Source of the DNA: Candidatus Poribacteria bacterium
Lineage (GTDB): Bacteria; Poribacteria; WGA-4E; UBA9662
NCBI GenBank assembly: GCA_002699335.1
Contig: PACG01000088.1
Coordinates: 31,965-38,899 of the forward strand
Direction: 5' to 3'
Length of the DNA: 6,935 bases
Part shown: in pieces, positions 1-5,130 of the stretch
How the letters are laid out: every line of letters begins with the position of its first letter
Position numbering within the stretch: the stretch's first letter is position 1
Notes under the pieces: model-generated
What the model saw: the letters and a program-made list of their open reading frames with translations, nothing else
What the model was told of the DNA's origin: nothing
Databases searched by the model: none
Position numbers and translations under genes: made by a program

Positions 1-327
1 TACAAATTCGTTCGATTTTGGTGAAGGGAGCAAATTCGATTAGCCCCTTGTGTCAGGCGACAATCCGGGAAAACCTCATCGGGAATGCCATTTCGGTAGT
101 AGGGGTACAGCGAATTATAGCGCAGGATCAAAAATCGCCGTTCCCGACCTGTCAGTTTCCCGATTAACGCCCTGTGAGTCAGTAATTCAGAGATAATAAC
201 GATATCACCCGCTTTGGGGGTGACACTCACAATCTCTAGATGTTGCTAGGGGCGGTTCAGATCTAGAAAAAGTGGTTTTTAGATCGGCATTTGGGCTCAA
301 GGAGCGGCCATCGTGGTTGAAATAGAA
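1..327 (-). pseudogene. Phytanoyl-CoA dioxygenase (PhyH) family protein, C-terminal part, frameshifted and cut by the window edge
   Basis: PhyH-family proteins are Fe(II)/2-oxoglutarate-dependent oxygenases; the substrate of this copy cannot be told. On the minus strand a block reading NADLKTTFSRSEPPLATSR (downstream of 327) leads, after one extra base near 233, into VSVTPKAGDIVIISELLTHR and then RERRFLILRYN. This is the usual distal half of the double-stranded beta-helix: a PKAGD turn, the distal iron-binding His (codon 174-176, in LLTH), and the Arg-rich strand that contacts 2-oxoglutarate. The HxD half should lie upstream on the minus strand, toward 330-480, but I could not read it there, so that part is deleted or badly scrambled. 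The 3' end lies beyond position 1. It is divergent from the PhyH array starting at 823. The family call is confident for the C-terminal block; the upstream limit is approximate. Confidence 0.75.
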
Positions 328-549
328 AACAGTCTGAATTCAACTTGTAAGTACAACTCACAGTTTTGGCAAGAAGAACGGGTTGCTGTAGCATCAATGC
401 CCTTCGACCTTGGAAGGAAAGAGAGGAACTGGTGAGTGCTTCTACATCTCGCTCAGCCAAACGTCAATTCGTTTCCGGCCCATCTATGAGTTTGCAACAA
501 CCGCTTAACGCAGATTTCACTAAATGTTGGTATTAAGCGCTATATTCAC

Positions 550-582
550 TGAGACTAGACAGTATGCCTGGTCCTAGCCTCA
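550..582. repeat. Imperfect hairpin
   Basis: TGAGACTAG at 550-558 pairs with CTAGCCTCA at 574-582 (eight of nine positions) around a 15-base loop. It lies between the divergent PhyH pseudogenes. There is no T-run on either side, so a terminator role is not supported; an operator or chance palindrome is equally possible. Confidence 0.35.
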
Positions 583-601
583 GCAGATTTCAACTTATGC
601 G

Positions 602-636
602 GTGGTGACAAACAATGAATTTCTATTTTTCACCAC
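602..636. repeat. Hairpin with 7-bp perfect arms
   Basis: GTGGTGA at 602-608 is the exact reverse complement of TCACCAC at 630-636, with an AT-rich 21-base spacer. It sits just upstream of the AT-rich segment that could hold a promoter for the plus-strand PhyH array. A dyad operator is conceivable, but only the symmetry is seen. Confidence 0.3.
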
Positions 637-822
637 AAAACTTAATATATTCTACTCTTATGATAGTATATGTGATGTTTTGGGAGAAAGGCATTAGGAG
701 TTCATTTTGAATGGGGTTTCTGATGATTCAGCCACACATCGCCATCTGAGTCCAATAGATGACCAGTCACTATTTGCATGTGACTCATTCCAGTCTTATA
801 GGGTTTGCTCACTATAAAATCA

Positions 823-1636
823 ATGACGAGAAAATCTAGCGTTTCCGAAGATCAAAACCGTCAGTGTGAGACAGACGGGTTTTTAATGGTGCGAGATTTG
901 TTCGAGGCAGAAGAAATGGACCTGCGGTTCAAGATCTCTAAATCAGATACCGGAAAACGAGGTCAGATCCACGCAGTTCGTGACACCGAAGGACGCAAAA
1001 TCAAACTTTGGTTGGCAAGCCAACCGCGAAATGGTACCTACACGCTTTCGTGCGGTGCCACGGCGCTCTGATACTACAGAGAAACTGCTTGGCGACAAGA
1101 TCGACCTTTACCATTATAAAATGATGGTTAAAGAGGCAAAAGTTGGTGGTCAATGGGAGTAGCATCAAGATTACGGATATTGATATCACAACGGTTGCCT
1201 CTATCCCGACATGGTCAGTGTGGTGATTGCCGTCGGCCGAGCCACAAAGGCAAACGGCTGTCTACAGGTAATCAAAGGTGCACATAAATATGGACGGATT
1301 GAACACGGTCATTTTGGCACTCAAACCGGTGCCGATCCAAAACGCGTTGACTTGCTTTTGGAAAATCTTGAGCGTGTCTATTGCGAGATGGAACAGGGCG
1401 ATGTCCTCTTTTTCCACTCTAATCTTCTGCATAGTTCCATGCGAATGAGAGTGACGAACCACGCTGGTTGCTGATCTGTTGTTACAATACGCGACATAAT
1501 CCGTGTAGAGGCCCTATCTGGTCATCCGAGCTATCAGTACATGGAGAAGTAGCCCGATGATCAAATCGTTGAAATTGGTTCGAAACAGTGGTTTGACATA
1601 AAAAATGGCACTGAACTGATCCATTCCCGAGGATGA
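823..1636 (+). pseudogene. PhyH-family dioxygenase paralog 1, near full length, with frameshifts and three internal stops
   Basis: A putative Fe(II)/2-oxoglutarate-dependent hydroxylase of the phytanoyl-CoA dioxygenase family; substrate unknown. The gene can be followed end to end (about 271 codons, normal for the family). It opens with DGFLMVRDLF and GRKIKLWLA in frame 1, shifts near 1039 to frame 2 (EKLLGDK, YHYKMMVKEAKVGGQWE), shifts near 1437 to frame 1 (DEPRWLLICCYNTRHNP), and near 1510 back to frame 2 (GHPSYQYMEK, QWFDIKNGTELIHSRG). The HxD iron ligands survive as CAT 1163 and GAT 1169, and the distal His as CAT 1430 in FFHSNLLHSS. TAG 1160-1162 and TGA 1181-1183 stand where this family usually has Trp on either side of HQDYGY, consistent with G-to-A changes of TGG. 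A third stop is TAG 1550-1552. The start ATG 823 fits the usual N-terminus but lacks a good Shine-Dalgarno. It cannot make a full protein. Confidence 0.9.
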
Positions 1637-1729
1637 TGATTCAGTAAGTGGTACGAGTGAGAACCCGGTTAAAATACCATTCGACCTTCCCCGCTCAAAC
1701 AACAGTAAAAATCGTGGCATACATTTAAT

Positions 1730-1733
1730 GGAG
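1730..1733 (+). promoter_or_regulatory. Shine-Dalgarno sequence for PhyH paralog 2
   Basis: GGAG ends eight bases before ATG 1742. The spacing supports 1742 as the original start and separate translation of this paralog from paralog 1, whose reading ends at 1636. Confidence 0.5.
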
Positions 1734-1741
1734 TCAGCCGA

Positions 1742-2584
1742 ATGTCCAGTAACCTTCAATCACCTGTGTTAAGCGAAACCGGCCTGCAATTTTGGGTAGA
1801 TCAATGGGTGTGTGATCGCTCGGAACGTGGTTTTAAAGGAGAACTCGGCTCGGACGGCAGAAACCATTTGGGGATTTTTTGGAGATGGGCGCGGACGGTC
1901 CAGAAACTTGGTATCCAGATCTTCCGCGGCCAGTATCATGGGAAATCTATCAACATCAGGCATTCTGGGATAACCGGTAATCGCCCCGCGTACATAAGCC
2001 TTTAGCCCGATTTGGCAGACGAAGAAACTGTGGGTCAGCTTTGGCCCGGGAAAGTATGAATCCCCCAACTCATGACCCTGGGGCCAAGCAATTCAGGCTG
2101 CACTGGGATACCAACATAACCAACTGACCGATTGGGTTTGGCGTCCAGGAGGTTTTATACCTGACCAGCACAGTTGAAAATCAGGTAGCCTTTCAGTGTG
2201 TCCCAGGTTTTCACCAAATCATTGAAGACCGGCTAAACAACTTGCCAAAAAGAGAGCCACGCCAGCAATAATTGTATGCGCTGAGTCCAATTAGAGTGTC
2301 GGTAAATCTGGGGATCTCATCATCTGGCGTACCAGTTTACTCCATTTCGCCAGTTTGAATACTGACCAATCCAGACGAGTCCAATACATTACCATGAATC
2401 GAGACAACGACAGCAACGAGGAGGCTTGTCAAAGTCGAACTAACTGGTGGCGGAAGCGATTGACCGGATTGGGGAAAAATAAAAAAGGAAAGGAGTATTA
2501 CCACAACAAGACGGCGGAATTGACACCGCTGGGCCGAAACTACTGGGGATCGATAAATGGGACTGGAGATGTTCTTTATTGTGA
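1742..2584 (+). pseudogene. PhyH-family dioxygenase paralog 2, near full length, at least six frameshifts and three internal stops
   Basis: A second Fe(II)/2-oxoglutarate oxygenase-type gene from a subfamily distinct from paralog 1. In order: LQFWVDQ; frame change near 1808 to CVIARNVVLKENSARTAETI; change near 1880 beside a T6 run to ADGPETWYPDLPRPVSWEIY; TAA 1978; change to IWQTKKLWVSFGPGK; change to MNPPTHDPGAKQFRLHWDTN; TGA 2125; VLYLTSTVENQVAFQCVPGF; TAA 2269; change near 2311 to DLIIWRTSLLHFASLN; then RRVQYITMNRDNDSNEEA and KTAELTPLGRN; and finally a change near 2541 to LGIDKWDW, with stop TGA 2582. HxD ligands are CAC 2101 and GAT 2107 (LHWD); the distal His is CAT 2343 (LLHFAS). Length is about 281 codons, normal for the family. 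The order of motifs is fully conserved, so the gene eroded in place by small indels rather than by rearrangement. Confidence 0.9.
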
Positions 2585-2619
2585 CCGGTATGGTTTTTCT
2601 CATTTTTTATGGACTACAA

Positions 2620-3472
2620 ATAATTCACGTAGGTAAAGAGGTCACTTTAACAGGTCCGCAAATCGATCTTTGAAACCAGCAAGGATTTGTGTTGGTTAAG
2701 GATGCTTTAGATTTGAGCGATACGCAACCGGTGATTGATGAAGTTGCGGCCTTCATTGAGCAACGGGCTAAATAGTTGCAGGCTGAGAGAAAAATAGAGA
2801 ATCTGCATTTGGAAGCCCCTTTCCATCAACGGTTTGGTTTGCTGCTGGCGCAGTCAACAGAAATGGAGCATGGACTGGATATTATGCATATACGGCAACC
2901 GGCTATGTTCGCCTTCTTAGGTAATCAGAATCTACTGGATTTAATCGAACCGTTGGTTAGTTCGGAAATTACCGGTAATCCAATTCAGCACATACGGGCT
3001 AAACCTCCCTCAAGCGATGGCCGTAGCAGTTGGCCGGGTGGGGAGGCCGAGCACCAGGATGCGGTCGTAATGATGAAGTAGGCGGAAAAATACGAATTGC
3101 TTACCTGTTGTCAAAGTAGCGTTGAAAACGGGTGTTTGGAGGTAATCCCCAACAAACAAGAAGTAAGTTATCTGCGGCACCAAAAAGAGGGGAACAATGG
3201 TTATTCCAGAGCTGATGCCGGATGAAGTGCCAATCTACCTGGAGTATGATAGATGTGACGTTATCCTGATTAACCCCTTTGTAATTCATCGCTCTTCACC
3301 TAACAAGTCTGACCGCTGTCGTTGGTCTTTAGACCTACGTTATCAAACTACCGGTCAGAACACCGGACGTACAGTTCATCCCGATTTCGTTGTTAGAAGC
3401 CGCGTTGCCCCGGATAGGCTGGTCATCGAACCGACTAAAAACGTTCAGCATAATAAATCTATCGGCAATTAG
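2620..3472 (+). pseudogene. PhyH-family dioxygenase paralog 3, near full length, three internal stops and a frameshift
   Basis: A third Fe(II)/2-oxoglutarate oxygenase-type gene of another PhyH subfamily. Frame 1 carries NQQGFVLVKDALDLSDTQ, VIDEVAAFIEQRAK, APFHQRFGLLLAQS, GLDIMHIRQPAMFAFLGNQN and NPIQHIRAKPPS, then EHQDAVVMMK, interrupted by TGA 2671, TAG 2773 and TAG 3079. Around 3115 a few codons appear lost between LLTC and SVENGCLEVIP. Near 3190 the reading moves to frame 2, giving MVIPELMPDEVPI, DVILINPFVIHRSSPN, RCRWSLDLRYQTTGQ and HPDFVVRSR, with a natural stop at TAG 3470. HxD ligands are CAC 3052 and GAT 3058; the distal His is CAT 3287. The 5' end is uncertain: no ATG sits in frame, and ATA 2620 could be a mutated ATG. 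This is the least broken of the three long paralogs. Confidence 0.9.
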
Positions 3473-3475
3473 GTC

Positions 3476-3481
3476 AAGGAG
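3476..3481 (+). promoter_or_regulatory. Strong Shine-Dalgarno AAGGAG before the PhyH stub
   Basis: AAGGAG ends five bases before ATG 3487 and begins three bases after the stop of paralog 3. The tight spacing suggests that paralog 3 and the stub were once an operon-like pair. It also makes 3487, rather than ATG 3491, the likely original start. Confidence 0.6.
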
Positions 3482-3486
3482 AAACT

Positions 3487-3770
3487 ATGGATGGACATCG
3501 TGTGGGAATAATTTCGATCTCTCCGCAGAGAAGTTCGGCCGACTCCGGTCGTTAAATGATCTGTTACCCGATGCAGATACTTTACGATAATGGATATCCG
3601 AGGATGGATACTGCCTTCTACGTGGATTTCTGGACAGAGAAAAAGTGAAAGCGGCGCAAGCGGAACTGCTAATAAAAATGGAGTGCAACGGAGTGGTGAA
3701 CGACGATTATTTGCAGCGCAAGAAGATTGATCAAAAAATCATGCAGGAAGTGAGGCCGTTCGGCACCTGA
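3487..3770 (+). pseudogene. PhyH-family dioxygenase paralog 4, N-terminal stub only
   Basis: After ATG 3487 the first residues read MDGHRVG. A shift near 3508 then gives frame 3: NNFDLSAEKFGRLRSLNDLL, PDADTLR, TAA 3588, WISEDGYCLLRGFLDREKV, KAAQAELLIKMECNGVVNDD, ending at TGA 3768. The EDGYxLLRGFLDRE block followed by a charged helix is the usual N-terminus of this PhyH type. Only about 95 codons remain of an expected 270 or more, and neither HxD nor the distal His is present, so the catalytic domain is lost. I could not find the missing part in 3771-3948. The residues after NDDY do not match what I expect for the family, so the break may lie near 3710. The 5' end adjoins paralog 3 and has a strong ribosome-binding site. 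Confidence 0.75.
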
Positions 3771-3778
3771 TATAAGAC

Positions 3779-3808
3779 GGTGAAATGATGGCCTTTCTAA
3801 ATTTCACC
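3779..3808. repeat. AT-rich hairpin downstream of the PhyH stub
   Basis: GGTGAAAT at 3779-3786 is the exact reverse complement of ATTTCACC at 3801-3808, with a 14-base loop. It lies nine bases past the stub's stop and could once have ended the plus-strand PhyH transcript, but no T-run follows. It shares GGTGAAA with the hairpin at 4224-4246 on the far side of the intact small genes. Confidence 0.4.
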
Positions 3809-3948
3809 TTCTACCCCCTCTGGTATAGCTGTCAGTTAGCATCGTTTCGTTATTTAAGCTTTTTAGGGTAGCTATTTAGCACAGGCTGGTATTGAAGTCC
3901 ACGTCTCAATTTGGTCTGCGCCAGTCAGATCGTATCCGTAGAAGGCAA

Positions 3949-4011
3949 ATGAAACAAATTCTGGTATTGATCGTATTGATAATATGGATCATAATCAGAG
4001 GTGTTCTATGA
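3949..4011 (+). CDS. Possible 20-residue hydrophobic membrane peptide
   Basis: ATG 3949 opens a 20-codon frame: MKQ, then an unbroken run of Leu, Ile, Val and one Trp, then RGVL, and TGA 4009-4011. A Lys before and an Arg after about 14 hydrophobic residues is the pattern of a single membrane-spanning peptide. Its TGA overlaps the ATG of the next gene in the sequence ATGA, the usual geometry for translational coupling. AGAAGG at 3940-3945 could be a Shine-Dalgarno, but it is only three bases from the ATG, shorter than ideal. Against it, the DNA is a low-complexity run of TATTGAT-like units, and T in second codon positions yields hydrophobic residues by chance. It matches no family I know. It could be a leader peptide, a small membrane toxin or partner of the HTH protein, or chance. 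Confidence 0.35.
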   Translation: MKQILVLIVLIIWIIIRGVL

Positions 4012-4211
4012 ATCTAAACCGGAATTATAGTGTTAAAGAGTATGCCCAGTTAAAAGGTGCTACTACGGTTACCGTAAAACAGTGGGTCGAGCATAAAAAG
4101 ATCCAAGCGATTCAGTTCGATAATAAATGGCTCAGAGAACCGAACACAGAGACTGTCATCATCAGTATTGAGGACAGGCAACAGAATACTACGAAAATGT
4201 CCAAGCGATAA
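4008..4211 (+). CDS. Small helix-turn-helix DNA-binding protein (excisionase/MerR-like fold)
   Basis: This is the only long-enough frame in the window that is whole and unshifted. It encodes 67 residues. Residues 7-40 (YSVKEYAQLKG, TTVTVKQWVEHKKIQA) fit the short winged-helix HTH of excisionase/MerR-like proteins: an xSVKEYAxLKG first helix and turn, a TVxxWVxxKKI recognition helix, then FDNKWL where the wing usually ends in W-L/I. The rest is a charged tail ending TKMSKR. The likely role is sequence-specific DNA binding, as a phage or island excisionase, an antitoxin or a small regulator. I see no integrase or toxin nearby that would decide. ATG 4008 is preferred over ATG 3984 because AGAGGTG at 3997-4003 is a good Shine-Dalgarno six bases before it. 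A hairpin follows 12 bases after the stop. It lies between decayed genes on both sides. Confidence 0.7.
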   Translation: MNLNRNYSVKEYAQLKGATTVTVKQWVEHKKIQAIQFDNKWLREPNTETVIISIEDRQQNTTKMSKR

Positions 4212-4223
4212 GTCTTAATCTTC

Positions 4224-4246
4224 AGGGGTGAAAATTTTTCGCCCCT
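4224..4246 (+). terminator. Stable hairpin after the HTH gene, likely terminator
   Basis: AGGGGTGAAA at 4224-4233 folds back on TTTCGCCCCT at 4237-4246 with one G-T wobble and a 3-base loop, ten base pairs in all. It begins 12 bases after the HTH stop codon. There is no clear T-run after it (AACCCACTTTTG), so it may act as a weak terminator or protect the 3' end. Its position makes it the natural end of the small transcript. Confidence 0.5.
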
Positions 4247-4349
4247 AACCCACTTTTGTGCCTTCTTCCGATAACATCAATTCTCTTCCCTATACCTTGT
4301 CGTAATATCTTCTCTGCTTCGCATCGGCAAAATCTATTTAGTGTGCTTT

Positions 4350-4415
4350 AAACCCTACCCGGGGATCTCGGATCGCCACCTCCCCCTTTGTAAGAGCTGA
4401 GAAGGGTAGGTTTTT
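4350..4415. repeat. Nested inverted repeat ending in a T-run
   Basis: AAACCCTACCC at 4350-4360 pairs with GGGTAGGTTT at 4404-4413 (ten base pairs with one bulged C). Immediately inside, GGGG at 4361-4364 can pair with CCCC at 4382-4385. TTTTT at 4411-4415 ends the outer arm on the plus strand. The layout resembles nested palindromic intergenic repeats (MITE-like elements) seen in cyanobacteria and some uncultured bacteria, and it could also act as a plus-strand terminator. No second copy occurs in this window, so repeat status is unproved. Confidence 0.4.
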
Positions 4416-4441
4416 CCATGAAGCCAAGCAAAAGATAAAAT

Positions 4442-4456
4442 GTTTCCCTTAGAAAC
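4442..4456 (-). terminator. Weak terminator-like hairpin after the minus-strand pair
   Basis: On the minus strand, 16 bases past the TPR gene's stop, GTTTC, a 5-base loop and GAAAC form a short stem followed by ATTTTATCTTTT. The order of stem then T-rich tract is right for a Rho-independent terminator of the AddA-TPR transcript. The stem is only five pairs and AT-rich, so it is weak at best. Confidence 0.25.
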
Positions 4457-4471
4457 GATTAGCAGAAAATG

Positions 4472-5078
4472 TCAATATTTTTTATTTTTTTCTGTCGCAG
4501 TTCTAACCGTTTCCAATTGGTTCAGGTAATCTGCATTTTCCGGTTCTACTGCCAGCATTTTAGCAACAACGACTCGGACTCAGCGTATCGACCGCGTGTG
4601 TAACAAACAAAGGAGAGTTGCTCCAGATCTTCAGCTTTCCCTCGCTGGTCAACCAAATCTTGTGTTTCGGCAATTTGTAAATGACCTCTGGCGGCCTTAA
4701 AATCGCTTTGCTCTTTGTACAAAAGACTCAACATCACCCGGACGATCTCTTCAGGAAATTGGTCTATCGCTTGTAGATAAACTCGTGTTGCATGATCCAG
4801 CGCCTTTTGTTGAATATAGCGATTGACTAGCCTTTGATAAGCTGGGAGGCAGTTAGTGTTGGCCTAAATGACCGGGAGCTTCGACAGACCAAGTCGAACT
4901 TATCCTGCTGGGAAATAGAGATCACCAAGTGTACGTGTCCCTTGACTTCATTGGGATACTGTTGAGGGTAGGCTTCTATTTCAGCTACCGCTTGTTGAAA
5001 TTCCTGTAGTTACTTGGCTGCCTGTTGAAAAAGATTCGCTCTGGCTAAAACATGGCTAAACAGAAGGATGCAGAACAT
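4472..5078 (-). pseudogene. TPR-repeat protein, frameshifted
   Basis: Read on the minus strand from ATG 5078, a hydrophobic start (MFCILLF) runs into ANLFQQAAK, TAA 5010-5012, LQEFQQAVAEIEAYPQQYPN and EVKGHVHL. Shifts near 4885 and 4852 lead to PAYQRLVNRYIQQKALDHAT, RVYLQAIDQFPEEIVRVMLS and KAARGHLQIAETQDLVDQRG. A shift near 4553 leads to MLAVEPENADYLNQLETVRT and TGA 4472. Repeated paired helices with small residues and Y/A positions (ALDHATRVYLQAIDQFP; RYAESESLLLKMLAVEPENA) are the TPR pattern, normally a protein-binding scaffold. About 202 codons in all. The hydrophobic start might be a signal peptide or anchor, but the true start is uncertain. The gene lies 52 bases after the AddA-like stop on the same strand and was probably co-transcribed. 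Partner and function are unknown. Confidence 0.65.
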
Positions 5079-5130
5079 CCAGTGCTTAGTTGGTCATGCT
5101 GGTGATGGATCTGGTAGTAAACACCCCTAG

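Larger units (their letters stand above)
328..822. other. Non-coding or unrecognisable stretch between divergent PhyH pseudogenes
   Basis: No protein I recognise is encoded on either strand. Positions 328-480 may be the eroded middle of the minus-strand PhyH gene, but I found no motif. Two imperfect hairpins lie at 550-582 and 602-636. Positions 618-680 are AT-rich and would suit a divergent promoter, yet no convincing -35/-10 pair stands out. A good Shine-Dalgarno-like AGGAG at 696-700 precedes only short open frames (from TTG 707 or ATG 711) that end before the PhyH start at 823. These may be the remains of a lost gene start. Confidence 0.5.

Noticed and set aside
263..460. 65-codon minus-strand open frame
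   Set aside because: No motif or family resemblance. Its 3' end overlaps, in another frame, the upstream PhyH block at 240-327, so it is a chance frame over a decayed gene.
1769..2068. 99-codon minus-strand open frame opposite PhyH paralog 2
   Set aside because: The plus strand carries clear PhyH motifs across the same bases; the minus-strand translation shows no family pattern.
3967..3995. TTGATC, 17-base spacer, CATAAT as a promoter for the HTH gene
   Set aside because: Spacing and boxes look fair, but transcription would start near or inside the Shine-Dalgarno at 3997-4003, leaving almost no leader, and the bases lie in a low-complexity TATTGAT run.
3985..4211. Upstream ATG 3984 as the start of the HTH protein
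   Set aside because: ATG 4008 has a well-spaced AGAGGTG just before it, and the eight extra residues do not belong to the HTH fold.
823..5078. Recoded stop codons (for example TAG or TGA read as Trp) as the cause of in-frame stops
   Set aside because: TAA, TAG and TGA all occur within conserved blocks and replace different residues, and many breaks are frameshifts that no recoding would repair.
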